From: Acinetobacter sp. ANC 4169
Lineage (GTDB): Bacteria > Pseudomonadota > Gammaproteobacteria > Pseudomonadales > Moraxellaceae
Length of the DNA: 64,000 nt
Direction: 5' to 3'
Assembly: GCF_002135355.1 (NCBI RefSeq)
Contig: NZ_NEGE01000003.1
Span: forward strand, 1-64,000
Both the position numbers and the translations under genes were made by a program. Under the pieces are notes generated by a model. That model had not been told where the DNA came from and did not search any database. It saw only the letters and a list, made by a program, of their open reading frames with translations. Every line of letters starts with the position of its first letter. Position 1 is the first letter of the stretch. Shown piece after piece: positions 46,823 through 56,483 of this stretch.

Positions 46823-48154
46823 TTAACTGACCGATTCCAATACAGTCATCACTTCTTTTTGTCGTTGTACATAACGCAATAAACGCTCTGCCACATCAAA
46901 GCTGCCATGCTTGAATAAGGCACGAACTTGTGTTGAATTGACTTCAAAAATTAAGCATTCAATTTTAAATTGACCTTCTTCATCTTCCAGATGCAGGGCC
47001 AAGTCACGTGGATATTGTGCAGCTTTTTCTGCCAATCCAGAAGTAAATTCAAGTAAAACGCCAAAGAAATTTAAATCAACAATATGGGTTGGTAACTGCA
47101 AATCTGAATGACGATGCGTTAATACAGTCATCGGTTTTTGTACAGCAATGCGTTCTTCGCCACGACGCTCCAAAGTCAGTAACTGAGCACGTGTCATCGG
47201 GATAATCCCTTCTACATTTTGAATAGGCTGACCCTGCAAGAAGGTGGCAAACAGACTCATGGTTTCTTTACGGCGCTGTAATTGCGGTACATGATCGGCA
47301 TTGGCAATCATTGCAAATTCCATATTGGGGCATTGCAAGGCAAAATTGGCATTTTCATGTGGCAAGGTAAAACTGTCGTATTGCCCACAAGCAACCAGTA
47401 CTTTACATTGCGGAATAGGTACATCAGTTAAACGCAATAATCGGCTACAGTTGATTTCATAACGATCTTGCTCAGTTGCTGTAAATTCAGCCATCTGCCT
47501 GAAGAACAAACGCTTTGCAGTCGGTGACATACGGGTTTGATCAATTTTGGCATGATTGACCAGATACAGAATCACCGCCTGACCAAACTCATCCATGCGC
47601 TGTTCATTCATTAAATGCAAAGATTCTTCCAGCAGCATGCGCCAGCTTTTACGGGTTTTTTGCATCACGCCCATTAAGATCATCCGGTCAATCAGTTCAG
47701 GACGTTGATGTGCCAAACTTGAAGCTACCACTGAGCCTAAAGACATCCCCATGACCGAAACTTTGGAAAGATTTTCTACATCCAGCCATTCACCGAGCAT
47801 ACATGCCAAGTCCGGCAATTCTAAAGTTCCCGCAGAAACACCGGTATCACGATTGGTAATTTGTTGATTGGCACCCATGGAAGGCAAATCAATTAAAATA
47901 ATCGGCCCTGCACTCAGCAGCTGTTCAACGCAATATTTATAAGAATTAAAATTTTGAAATGCCCCACCCACAATGACAACTGGCGTGTTGTGGATAGTTT
48001 CAGGTTGAGCAATGGCCATATACTCAATTTTCCAGCCGTTGATCCATGTCGTTCGTGCCGGTTCTTTAAAACTGTTCCTATGGTAAAGATCAAAAAAACC
48101 AAAATCTGCGTTTGATTCTTCTACTTCCGAGTCCATTTGGATCATGGAATTCAT
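46823..48154 (-). CDS. Alpha/beta hydrolase fused to a PilZ-like domain
   Basis: A 443-aa protein with two parts. Residues about 40-310 form an alpha/beta hydrolase: oxyanion region VVIVGGAFQNF, nucleophile Ser138 in GMSLGS, and a probable catalytic His in ANADHVPQ. Residues about 328-443 resemble a PilZ domain, with an R-x3-R pair in RRGEERI (Arg331, Arg335) and D-x-N-x2-G in DLNFFG (360-365), where the usual Ser is Asn. That suggests that c-di-GMP may control the enzyme. The start follows GGAGGAAGGGAT. Similar proteins are sometimes annotated as RhlA-like; the substrate is unknown. Confidence 0.75.
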   Translation of the reverse strand: MNSMIQMDSEVEESNADFGFFDLYHRNSFKEPARTTWINGWKIEYMAIAQPETIHNTPVVIVGGAFQNFNSYKYCVEQLLSAGPIILIDLPSMGANQQITNRDTGVSAGTLELPDLACMLGEWLDVENLSKVSVMGMSLGSVVASSLAHQRPELIDRMILMGVMQKTRKSWRMLLEESLHLMNEQRMDEFGQAVILYLVNHAKIDQTRMSPTAKRLFFRQMAEFTATEQDRYEINCSRLLRLTDVPIPQCKVLVACGQYDSFTLPHENANFALQCPNMEFAMIANADHVPQLQRRKETMSLFATFLQGQPIQNVEGIIPMTRAQLLTLERRGEERIAVQKPMTVLTHRHSDLQLPTHIVDLNFFGVLLEFTSGLAEKAAQYPRDLALHLEDEEGQFKIECLIFEVNSTQVRALFKHGSFDVAERLLRYVQRQKEVMTVLESVS

Positions 48155-48457
48155 ATCCCTTCCTCCATTCTTGCCTTATTGTTATTTTGCAAGAAAATAA
48201 ATTTAGAATTTCTGCGCCATGCTGCTTCCATTCTTCGCTGTAATTATCAGACGTCACTGTCCTTATCATTTCATAATATACAGAGGAGGCTTACTCAAGC
48301 AACTGATTCTATGACCACTTATCTAAATTTACCTACAAAAGGATTTCAAAATATTAACAGCCCGAAAGTTTCAGGGACTTTTTTCGGGTCAGATGCTTCA
48401 TTGTCGGGTTCCAGACTGTTACTATCGAAGATGTAATTTCTAAGTGATCAAACCGCT
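48155..48457 (+). other. Divergent promoter region upstream of proA
   Basis: About 300 bp between the divergent hydrolase gene and proA. It contains a small open frame of 41 codons (48311-48436) that lacks a well-placed ribosome-binding site, and a hairpin CCCGAAA/TTTCGGG (about 48362-48387) inside it. I have no evidence that the frame is expressed. The stretch most likely holds the proA promoter and leader. Confidence 0.4.
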
Positions 48458-49723
48458 ATGCAAGATTCGATTGAACAATATATGCAAACGGTAGGACAAC
48501 AGGCACGCCAGGCTTCTCGCGTGTTAGCAAGCGCTTCTACCCAAACAAAAAACAATGCCTTATCTGCAATTTACACTGCATTACAAGACAGTGAAGCCGC
48601 AATTCTGGCTGCCAACCAAATTGATATGACCAAAGGTCGTAACAACAATTTGGACAGTGCATTGCTTGATCGTTTAGAACTTACCCCCAGCCGCTTTAAA
48701 GGCATGCTACATGGTTTAAAAGATGTGATGAATCTGGTCGACCCGATTGGAGAAATTACCGATCTTGCTTACCGCCCTTCAGGCATTCAGCTTGGAAAAA
48801 TGCGAGTGCCTTTAGGTGTAGTCGGCATGATTTACGAATCACGCCCCAATGTTACTCTGGAGGCGGCCTCACTTGCCTTGAAATCAGGCAATGCCATTAT
48901 TTTGCGTGGCGGTTCTGAAGCGCTGGAGTCCAACAAAGCCATTGCCGAAGCGATTCAGCATGGTTTAAAGGCCTCAGGTTTGCCTGAAACTTCGGTACAG
49001 GTGATTAATACTGCTGATCGTGCCGCAGTCGGACACCTGATTACCATGTCTGAATATGTGGATGTGATTGTTCCACGTGGAGGCAAAGGGCTAATTGAAC
49101 GTGTGAGCAATGAAGCACGTATTCCAGTGATTAAGCATTTAGATGGCAATTGTCATGTTTTTGTTGAAGCACAGGCAGATTTGCAAAAGGCTTTACCGAT
49201 TGCGCTGAATGCCAAGACCCATCGTTATGGCGTATGTAATGCCATGGAAACCCTGTTGGTGGATGAGAAAGTCGCTGAAGAATTCTTGCCAAGCATTGCT
49301 GAACTGTATGCAGAAAAACAGGTTGAACTGCGCGGCTGCCGCGAAACCCAGCGCATTCTCGGTTCAAACGTTAAACCTGCCAGTGAAGAAGACTGGTACA
49401 CCGAATATCTAGGTCCAATTTTGGCGGTTAAAGTGGTCAGCGGGATTGATGAAGCCATTGATCATATTAACAAATATGGCTCACACCATACCGATGCCAT
49501 CATTACCGAAAACTATAGTCTAGCCCGTCAGTTTCTGGCACGTGTAGATTCAAGCTCAGTGATGATCAATGCCTCTACCCGTTTTGCTGACGGTTTTGAA
49601 TATGGTCTGGGTGCAGAAATCGGGATTTCTACCGATAAAATTCATGCCCGTGGTCCGGTTGGACTGGAAGGTTTGACCTCACAAAAATGGGTCGTGTTTG
49701 GTGATGGTCAAATTCGCCAATAA
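48458..49723 (+). CDS. proA: Gamma-glutamyl phosphate reductase
   Basis: Second step of proline synthesis, NADPH-dependent reduction of gamma-glutamyl phosphate to the semialdehyde. The 421-aa protein (E. coli 417) belongs to the aldehyde dehydrogenase superfamily, with the cofactor-binding [19 protein letters not shown] and catalytic Cys in [15 protein letters not shown]. Nothing is missing. It is not next to proB here; proC, for the last step, is 31 kb away in the window. Confidence 0.97.
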   Translation: MQDSIEQYMQTVGQQARQASRVLASASTQTKNNALSAIYTALQDSEAAILAANQIDMTKGRNNNLDSALLDRLELTPSRFKGMLHGLKDVMNLVDPIGEITDLAYRPSGIQLGKMRVPLGVVGMIYESRPNVTLEAASLALKSGNAIILRGGSEALESNKAIAEAIQHGLKASGLPETSVQVINTADRAAVGHLITMSEYVDVIVPRGGKGLIERVSNEARIPVIKHLDGNCHVFVEAQADLQKALPIALNAKTHRYGVCNAMETLLVDEKVAEEFLPSIAELYAEKQVELRGCRETQRILGSNVKPASEEDWYTEYLGPILAVKVVSGIDEAIDHINKYGSHHTDAIITENYSLARQFLARVDSSSVMINASTRFADGFEYGLGAEIGISTDKIHARGPVGLEGLTSQKWVVFGDGQIRQ

Positions 49724-49857
49724 ATCAGTGCCGCTTGGTCATTAAAAAGCATGTGTTGTTCAGCTTCAAAACTGAGGCTGAACACAGTCACTACACTATC
49801 CCAGTCTTAAATTTCGTAACATGATAAAAATAATGAGAAAGATGAAGGGGAAATCGT

Positions 49858-50259
49858 ATGTTTTATTATTTAATCATTTGTACATTTATATTGGCATTAG
49901 TGGTTTCTTTTGCCGTAATGAAAATTTTTTCCAATTCCATTAACCAAATTCTTGCCCGAATTATTAACGATCCCATTCATAGTGCCTGGGCCAAATACAC
50001 CAAGTTTGCCGGCATGGTGGTCGGAACATCTTCCGGTATCCGTATTTACGATATGGAAAAATACATTACCCCCCTGACTTATAGCGATAATGAAAAAAAA
50101 ATTGTGATCGAACTGACTCAGGAACGCTGGGTACTGGAAATTTACCGGACGATTATTGAAACCTTACAAGGGCTTGCCTGGATGATGCTGGTTTTTTTTA
50201 TGGTGGCATTGCTGGCTTATGTGATTGTACGCTGGTCAGAAATAAAGTATCAAAAGTAA
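49858..50259 (+). CDS. Uncharacterised protein with two membrane helices
   Basis: A 133-aa protein I do not recognise. It has an N-terminal helix (about 2-25), a central soluble part with Tyr- and Lys-rich segments (about 30-105), and a second helix near the C-terminus (about 108-126), so both ends face the same side, probably the cytoplasm. AGGGGAAAT precedes the ATG. It lies between proA and ackA on the same strand but with a 312-bp gap to ackA, so it is probably its own unit. Confidence 0.6.
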   Translation: MFYYLIICTFILALVVSFAVMKIFSNSINQILARIINDPIHSAWAKYTKFAGMVVGTSSGIRIYDMEKYITPLTYSDNEKKIVIELTQERWVLEIYRTIIETLQGLAWMMLVFFMVALLAYVIVRWSEIKYQK

Positions 50260-50571
50260 GTATTAAAACAACACTTATGCCCTGCCCAAAATTGATTTCT
50301 CATGCTAGGGTGAAATTCATGCAAGATGGATAGTTTAAGATTTAGTACTATTTCATTAATAAATGAAAACTATCAACTGATAAATTTTAATTATTATTAT
50401 TTCACTGGTCGATAGTGCTTAAGTCTAATCTCCTAAAGTCTAGCTTGTCGCTACAAAAAGCCGCATGGTACAACTATTAAACAGATCGGATGATGCCTAT
50501 CACTATGAATATCAACGATCAATGGTAATACAACAATTCAAGTACGATCATTTTTAGTTAAGGAATACGTC
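50260..50571 (+). promoter_or_regulatory. Upstream region of ackA-pta
   Basis: About 310 bp of AT-rich DNA without a gene. It should hold the ackA promoter. I see no hairpin or operator clear enough to name. Confidence 0.35.
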
Positions 50572-51795
50572 ATGCCTAAATCAGTACTAGTAATCAATTG
50601 CGGATCATCTTCAATCAAGTTTGCATTATTGCTTAAAGATCAAGAATTCCGCATCCATGGTTTGGCTGAAAATTTAGGCACACCTGAAGCACGTATTAAA
50701 GGTGTGACTGTAGGCAATGAACCTGTCGATATTCGTATTCCCAATGCTGATCATAAACAAGCTTTAGAAGTAGGCCTGGAACGTCTGGCTAGCTATAAGC
50801 CTGATGCCATCGGTCACCGTATTGTGCATGGTGGTACGCTCACTAAAGCTGAATTACTGACTGACGATATTATTGAACGCATTCGCCAAGCAACCCCACT
50901 GGCACCGCTACACAACCCTGCCCATCTAGTCGGTATTGAAGCCACTAAACGTCTTTTTCCAGACCTGCCACAAGTTGCAGTATTTGATACAGCCTTCCAC
51001 CAAACCATGCCGGAACATGCTTATCGCTACGCAGTGCCAAAATTCTTATACACCGAGCACAATGTTCGTCGTTACGGCTTCCATGGTACCAGCCATGCCT
51101 ATGTATCTGAACGTGGTTCAGAACTGGCAGGCAGTTTCAAACAAGGTGGCTGGTTAACTGCGCATTTAGGAAATGGTAGCTCGACCTGTGCGATCTGGAA
51201 TGGTCAAAGTGTAGATACTTCAATGGGCTTAACCCCGCTTGAAGGCATTGTTATGGGTACCCGTAGTGGTGATGTCGATCCAAGTTTACATAGCTTCTTG
51301 GCTGCTAACCTGGGCTGGGATGTCTATAAAATTGACAAGATGCTCAACAAAGAAAGCGGCTTGCTCGGTTTATCAGACAATCTTTCAAATGACATGCGTA
51401 CCCTGATTGAAGCCTCAGAACAAGGCAATGAAGATGCAACACTGGCAATTGAAGTATTCTGCTACCGTTTAGCCAAATCTCTGGCTGCTTTAAGCTGTGG
51501 CTTGCCACGTCTTGATGGTCTGTTCTTTACTGGTGGCATTGGCGAAAACTCGGCTTATATCCGTGAAAAAACCATGACTTACCTACCTCATTTCGGTTTC
51601 AACTTAAGCAAAGAACAAAATAATAATTTGAAACGTGGTACAGAAGGCCGTATTGATGCCGGCACAGGCCCCCAAATCTGGGTCATTCCAACCGATGAAG
51701 AAGGCCGTATTGCCAAAGAAACTGCGCACGTTGTAGAGGGCGAGGTGAATCAGGCAGCGGTAAAAAAGTTTGAAACTGATGCGGTAATGGCTTAA
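50572..51795 (+). CDS. ackA: Acetate kinase
   Basis: Converts acetyl phosphate and ADP to acetate and ATP, or the reverse for acetate use. The 407-aa protein has the ASKHA motif [16 protein letters not shown] at its start, GHRIVHGG, the catalytic-region [23 protein letters not shown] and [12 protein letters not shown]. Length matches the family. pta follows 54 bp later, forming the standard acetate switch operon; acetyl phosphate from this pair can also phosphorylate response regulators. Confidence 0.97.
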   Translation: MPKSVLVINCGSSSIKFALLLKDQEFRIHGLAENLGTPEARIKGVTVGNEPVDIRIPNADHKQALEVGLERLASYKPDAIGHRIVHGGTLTKAELLTDDIIERIRQATPLAPLHNPAHLVGIEATKRLFPDLPQVAVFDTAFHQTMPEHAYRYAVPKFLYTEHNVRRYGFHGTSHAYVSERGSELAGSFKQGGWLTAHLGNGSSTCAIWNGQSVDTSMGLTPLEGIVMGTRSGDVDPSLHSFLAANLGWDVYKIDKMLNKESGLLGLSDNLSNDMRTLIEASEQGNEDATLAIEVFCYRLAKSLAALSCGLPRLDGLFFTGGIGENSAYIREKTMTYLPHFGFNLSKEQNNNLKRGTEGRIDAGTGPQIWVIPTDEEGRIAKETAHVVEGEVNQAAVKKFETDAVMA

Positions 51796-51849
51796 GCCAT
51801 TACCCCTTTATGTTGTTCATCATTCAATCCTTTTATTTAGAATCAAGCT

Positions 51850-53991
51850 ATGAAAACAATTTTACTCGTGCCAACCGGGGAAGGCGTAGGTCTTACTTCA
51901 GCCTGTTTAGGTCTAATTTATGCTTTAGAATGTCAAGGTGTAAAAGCCGGTTTTGTAAAACCTTTTTCACAAGAAAGCCAGCAGGAAGCTGACCGTTCAA
52001 CGGCGCTGTACCGTCATTTATCCAATAGTGAAACTGTAGAGCCGATTACTTATGAAAAGCTGGTTCAGCAACTTAATTTAGGTGAAAGTGATGAACTGCT
52101 TGAAGATGCTGTTCATCTGCATCGTCAAATCGCCAAAAATCATGATCTGATTATTGTTGAAGGCTTGGTGCCGAATAATCGTGACTCGTTTGCGTCCACA
52201 CTCAATGCTGCATTGGCTCAGGCACTGGATGCCAAAGTGGTCATTGTCAGCAATGCCGACATCAACAAACCTGAAATTGCTGCAGAAAAAGTTGAACAAC
52301 AGTTACGTTATTTGGGTGGCTTAGCTTCTAGCCGCATGGCTGGCGTATTGTTCATGCGCACCAAAGGCTTACCTGCAGATGCTCAACAGATTCCGGTCAC
52401 CATTGATCCAAGCTTGCGCCTGATTAGCGACACCAACAAATTTACCGCTCAAATTCAAAAAATTCATGCACATATTGGCTCTGAAAAACTTCCGGTCATT
52501 GGTCTGGTACCATTTAGCAATACGCTCAGTGTGCCACGCATGTCAGATTTGGCAGCATATATTTCAGCAGAATGGATTAACCGGGGTGAAGCAACGCAGC
52601 GCCGCGTATTACATAGCAGTTTAATTGCGTCCAATATTGAACATGAACTAGATAAATTTACTGCCGGTGAACTGATTATTAGTGCATCTGACCGCATTGA
52701 TGTTTTATTGGCAAGTAGTCTGGCAAGCAGCAATGGTATTCCATTGGCGGGATTGATCTTAACCGAGCATCATCAACCGAATCCTGCAGTTTTAGAATTC
52801 TGTCAGTCTGCCATTAAAAATGGTTTACCGATTCTACATACACCATTGAGCATCTTTGAAACGGCAGAGCATCTTTCAAATTTAACCAATGAAATTCCAG
52901 TAGATGATACCGAACGTGCCGAACAGGTTACGCGCTTCGTTTCCAGCCATATTAATGCAGACTGGATTACTCAGCAGATCAATGGTTCACATAAGCCACG
53001 CTTATCCCCTTCTGCGTTCCGTCATGAACTGGTGCAAAAATCCATTGCAGCAAAAAAACGTATAGTTCTGCCTGAAGGGGATGAACCGCGTACCATTCAG
53101 GCTGCAGCCATTTGTCAATCACGTGGAATTGCACAATGTATTTTATTGGCAAAACCTGAAATTGTGATTGAAGTTGCCAAAGCTCGTAATATTGAATTGC
53201 CGCATGATCTGGAAATTATTGACCCTGATCTTATCAGCATCAATTATGTCGAAAAAATGGTCGAGCTGCGCAAAGGTAAAATTAACGAATTACAGGCACG
53301 CGAACAGCTGCAAGACACAGTTGTACTCGGCACCATGATGCTGGCACTTGATCAGGTCGATGGCTTGGTGTCTGGTGCAGTACATACCACAGCAAACACA
53401 GTCCGCCCTGCTTTCCAGCTGATTAAGACCGCACCAGATTACTCACTGGTATCTTCTGTGTTCTTTATGCTGCTGCCAGATGAAGTCTATGTGTATGGCG
53501 ACTGTGCCATCAATCCGGATCCGGATGCAGAACAACTGGCTGAAATTGCCATTCAGTCTGCCGATTCAGCCAAAGCTTTTGGTATCGACCCACGTATTGC
53601 GATGATTTCTTATTCAACCGGGACTTCGGGTGCAGGGGCAGATGTTGAAAAAGTAGCGAAAGCCACTGAAATTGCAAAACAGCGTCGTCCAGACTTACTC
53701 ATCGACGGACCACTGCAATACGATGCGGCATCGGTTGAAAGTGTAGGTCAATCCAAAGCTCCAGGCTCTCCTGTTGCCGGTCGTGCCAATGTATTTATTT
53801 TCCCTGACTTGAATACCGGTAATACCACTTATAAAGCCGTACAACGTGCAGCAAATGTGGTGAGCGTGGGACCAATGTTGCAAGGTTTGAATAAACCGGT
53901 GAATGACTTGTCACGTGGTGCATTGGTCGATGACATCGTATTTACCATTGCCTTGACTGCGATTCAGGCAGAGCAACAAGCTGCTCAATAA
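51850..53991 (+). CDS. pta: Phosphate acetyltransferase
   Basis: Interconverts acetyl-CoA and acetyl phosphate. The 713-aa protein (E. coli 714) is the long form: an N-terminal P-loop-like domain (about 1-220, LLVPTGEGVGLTSA), a DRTGG domain (about 225-340), and the C-terminal catalytic PTA domain (about 375-713) with VLPEGDEPRTIQAA, GLVSGAVHTTANTVRPAFQ and ISYSTGTSGAG. The N-terminal domains serve allosteric control in E. coli. It is co-transcribed with ackA and ends at a terminator. Confidence 0.97.
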   Translation: MKTILLVPTGEGVGLTSACLGLIYALECQGVKAGFVKPFSQESQQEADRSTALYRHLSNSETVEPITYEKLVQQLNLGESDELLEDAVHLHRQIAKNHDLIIVEGLVPNNRDSFASTLNAALAQALDAKVVIVSNADINKPEIAAEKVEQQLRYLGGLASSRMAGVLFMRTKGLPADAQQIPVTIDPSLRLISDTNKFTAQIQKIHAHIGSEKLPVIGLVPFSNTLSVPRMSDLAAYISAEWINRGEATQRRVLHSSLIASNIEHELDKFTAGELIISASDRIDVLLASSLASSNGIPLAGLILTEHHQPNPAVLEFCQSAIKNGLPILHTPLSIFETAEHLSNLTNEIPVDDTERAEQVTRFVSSHINADWITQQINGSHKPRLSPSAFRHELVQKSIAAKKRIVLPEGDEPRTIQAAAICQSRGIAQCILLAKPEIVIEVAKARNIELPHDLEIIDPDLISINYVEKMVELRKGKINELQAREQLQDTVVLGTMMLALDQVDGLVSGAVHTTANTVRPAFQLIKTAPDYSLVSSVFFMLLPDEVYVYGDCAINPDPDAEQLAEIAIQSADSAKAFGIDPRIAMISYSTGTSGAGADVEKVAKATEIAKQRRPDLLIDGPLQYDAASVESVGQSKAPGSPVAGRANVFIFPDLNTGNTTYKAVQRAANVVSVGPMLQGLNKPVNDLSRGALVDDIVFTIALTAIQAEQQAAQ

Positions 53992-54009
53992 TCCTTAAAA
54001 TAAAGATTT

Positions 54010-54048
54010 CCAAACCATCTGATTGAAAAATTGGATGGTTTTTTTATG
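54010..54048 (+). terminator. Terminator of ackA-pta
   Basis: Stem AACCATC with GATGGTT around a loop of about 14 nt and a run of seven T, about 20 nt after the pta stop. Confidence 0.82.
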
Positions 54049-54086
54049 CCAATTTCTATACGGCTATTATGTTAAATGAAAGCCAA

Positions 54087-54428
54087 TTATGACTTATCAG
54101 GATTATCTTCAGCTTGCGTATGAAATGAATATTCACGAATTACTTTAGATATACGTACCGTATAAGATGAATACCATTCTTCCCTACCGAGATTTCTAGC
54201 CAATGTATGATCGATATGTTCCTTCCATTTTTTAATGGCTTCTAACGATTTCCAATAGGATACCGTAATGCCTATCTCTTCTCTGGCAGATTCCACCCCT
54301 AAAAAACCTTGCTGTATTTTTGCTAATTCCAGCATTTTACTGGCCATTAGACTGTAACCATGATCGCCATCAGTACGGACAGAAGTGAATATGACAGCGT
54401 AATAAGAAGATTCGTCATCTAAATGCAT
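54087..54428 (-). CDS. Antibiotic biosynthesis monooxygenase (ABM) fold protein
   Basis: A 113-aa single-domain protein of the dimeric alpha-beta barrel (ABM) superfamily, shown by YYAVIFTSVRTDGD, FLGVESAREEIGITVSYWKSLEAIKKWKEH and WYSSYTVRI. Members include quinol monooxygenases and heme-degrading enzymes, but this subgroup (with the E-S-A-R motif) has no firm function. It is a single gene on the minus strand, convergent with pta. Confidence 0.8.
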   Translation of the reverse strand: MHLDDESSYYAVIFTSVRTDGDHGYSLMASKMLELAKIQQGFLGVESAREEIGITVSYWKSLEAIKKWKEHIDHTLARNLGREEWYSSYTVRISKVIREYSFHTQAEDNPDKS

Positions 54429-54924
54429 AAGATTTAAGCCCCACAGTAAATAATATTTTTTTAAAGATTTTCTAAAGTTGATATAAAAAAGCTTATATGT
54501 TTTTTTGTCAGCCTCTCATAAAAATATCCCATAGGAATATTTCCAGATCAAAGCACAAGATTCAGATTTCTTTCCCGGACTACTGTTTTCTAGTACCTGC
54601 CAAGCATGCCCTGAACGTCACTTTTCTGATCCATCAAACACCTCGATAGTCGCCATTATTTATGAAAGACATAAATATTTATAACTTTAGATGTAACGAT
54701 AGACAATAAAACACATGCTAACAAACTACTCATTGATCACGGGTTGTTAAGGTTCATTATAGTAAAGCCATCAGAAGTAAACCTCTTAATACCGATTGAT
54801 CTCCCCCTGCGCAGCATGTCATACATACCCCCTTAAACGGGTTGGGTAACACGGTTGCGATCATCATTCAACTGGAGCGTATCCGTTGTAAAGAAATATT
54901 TGCTCCATCTCTAAAGGAGTCACC
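54429..54924. other. Gene-free gap between divergent genes
   Basis: A 496-bp stretch between the ABM protein and the divergent secreted protein. I see no coding frame with supporting signals. The part from about 54770 is richer in G+C and includes the ribosome-binding site AAAGGAG before 54925. It must contain promoters for both genes. Confidence 0.4.
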
Positions 54925-55452
54925 ATGAAATCTATTTCTTTTGCAGTACTGGCCATGTGCCTGATCACGGCGTCAGTGGCATCACAGGCGGCAGAGCCTA
55001 AAAAAGCAGAGACATCACAAGTTCAAGCCAATCTGAAGCGCTTTGACCGACTTGATTTTGATGCCTATAGTCAACGAAAAAACATGAAACTGTTCAAAGA
55101 CCTACATTGCGAGAATGTCAAAGTGGTTTTTCCGGATGGAAGAGTCACCCATGGTATCAAGGATCACATGTCAGACATGGACAATATTCTTTTTAATGGC
55201 ACTCCCGATTCTCGAATCACTTCGCACCCTATCGCCTTTGGTTCGGGCGACTGGACGGCAGCTACTGGCGTGCTAGAGGCGACTTTCTCTAAACCCATGA
55301 AGCTGGCAGATGGCAAAACCATTCCGCCTACAGGAAAAAAAGTGAAGATGTCTATGGTCACCCTTGCGAAGTGGCATAACGGCTGCATTACCGAAGAGCA
55401 TCTTTTTTGGGATAATGCTGAATATATGAAACAACTTGGACTTAAGAATTAA
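54925..55452 (+). CDS. Secreted SnoaL/NTF2-like protein
   Basis: A 175-aa precursor with a signal peptide (about 1-22, ending SQAAE) and a mature domain of the SnoaL/NTF2-like fold: RFDRLDFDAYSQRKN, FPDGRVTHGIKDH, TAATGVLEATFSKPM and WHNGCITEEHLFWDNAEYMKQLGL are typical of the ester-cyclase branch. It lacks an obvious anchor, so it is likely periplasmic. Function is unknown. A strong AAGGAG precedes the ATG. Base composition is a little richer in G+C than its surroundings, a weak hint of transfer. Confidence 0.75.
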   Translation: MKSISFAVLAMCLITASVASQAAEPKKAETSQVQANLKRFDRLDFDAYSQRKNMKLFKDLHCENVKVVFPDGRVTHGIKDHMSDMDNILFNGTPDSRITSHPIAFGSGDWTAATGVLEATFSKPMKLADGKTIPPTGKKVKMSMVTLAKWHNGCITEEHLFWDNAEYMKQLGLKN

Positions 55453-55504
55453 GTTTTTAGGCTGTTGCTTTAATTTACTACTCTGCAATAAAACACTCAC
55501 TTTG

Positions 55505-55532
55505 AAAAAAGCCTGCAATCGCAGGCTTTTAA
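55505..55532 (+). terminator. Terminator of the SnoaL-like gene
   Basis: Stem AAAAGCCTGC with GCAGGCTTTT around a 4-nt loop, about 55 nt after the stop. Confidence 0.85.
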
Positions 55533-55700
55533 TTCTGTTCATCAGTAAAAGATGAGCTTAAATTCTTCAGGATTACTGCAATGATCTAAACCAGTTTTAA
55601 GCTGCCTATAACACAATAAACGTTCAAGCTTATCCAAAAAACATACTCATTTACCTATCATTTCCACTCTGAACACTCTAATTCATCACAGCACATTTCA

Positions 55701-56312
55701 TTATTTTTTTTGCGCCAACCACACCGTATGCCCAGCACAGTCGGGATCTTCTGCAATCATTTTCACGACTTTAAAACCATGATTTTTTAATAATTGCTGA
55801 TATTCATCTGGCGACAAACTGGCGTGATATAAGGCATCGCCAAACATATCTCCGATCACTTCGCCATGACTTGGTCCACTGGTGAACATCAAAGCTGTAC
55901 CTGTTTCAGCTAACTTAGAAAACTGAGCCAACATCTTGCGCTGATCATCTGGAGTCAAATGAAAAAAGCTATCCCACGCTAAAATACCCTGAAACTTTTG
56001 TTCTACCTCTATCTGACGCATGTCTGCCTGAATCCAGTGCTGTTCAGGGAAGTTGTGTTTTGCCATTTCAATCATCACATCGGAACTGTCCACCCCTACT
56101 ACGGTATGCCCCTGTTCAATCAAATACGCCGCAACCGGTTTTCCCGAGCCACAGCCCAAATCCAGTATTTGAGCATGTTCAGGAATCAGCGAAAGAAAAT
56201 GATTAAGCCATGCTTTTTCATAAAGGAATTGACCGCGCAATTCCGTCCATGCACGTGCATGTTTTTTATAAATTTTAATAATATTTTTCGCAAACTCAGA
56301 TTGATCTTTCAT
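55701..56312 (-). CDS. Class I SAM-dependent methyltransferase
   Basis: A 203-aa methyltransferase with a clear SAM-binding motif, ILDLGCGSGKPVAAYL, an acidic motif VVGVDSSDVMI, and LAWDSFFHLTPDDQRKML. The substrate cannot be predicted. It is on the minus strand, and its upstream DNA carries an 8-bp tandem repeat (56365-56420) beginning 53 bp before the start codon. Confidence 0.85.
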   Translation of the reverse strand: MKDQSEFAKNIIKIYKKHARAWTELRGQFLYEKAWLNHFLSLIPEHAQILDLGCGSGKPVAAYLIEQGHTVVGVDSSDVMIEMAKHNFPEQHWIQADMRQIEVEQKFQGILAWDSFFHLTPDDQRKMLAQFSKLAETGTALMFTSGPSHGEVIGDMFGDALYHASLSPDEYQQLLKNHGFKVVKMIAEDPDCAGHTVWLAQKK

Positions 56313-56364
56313 GAGCGGTTTTTTCTAAATACTAATCACAATAGTATAGGCAGATTTAGATATG

Positions 56365-56420
56365 GATTTGAAGATTTGAAAATTTGAAGATTTGAAGATT
56401 TGAAGATTTGAAGATTTAGA
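56365..56420. repeat. 8-bp tandem repeat (GATTTGAA)7
   Basis: Seven consecutive 8-bp units: GATTTGAA twice, AATTTGAA, GATTTGAA three times, then the degenerate GATTTAGA. It lies between the methyltransferase start (56312) and the 28-codon gene's terminator (56449-56483). Short tandem repeats of this kind change copy number by slippage. Confidence 0.95.
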
Positions 56421-56448
56421 ATGTTTTTATTGATATAAAATTTAAAGC

Positions 56449-56483
56449 AAAAAAAAGAAGATAAAGCCTTATGCCTGATCTTC
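56449..56483 (-). terminator. Terminator overlapping the end of the 28-codon gene
   Basis: On the minus strand, GAAGAT pairs with ATCTTC and, after one mismatch, AGGC with GCTT, around an ATAAG loop that contains the TAA stop. A run of eight T follows immediately. This is a good intrinsic terminator for the small gene at 56469-56555. Confidence 0.7.

Noticed and set aside
48137..48436. A 99-codon frame upstream of proA
   Set aside because: It overlaps the start of the divergent hydrolase gene, has no ribosome-binding site, and its composition is that of a promoter region. I kept only a note on the 41-codon part.
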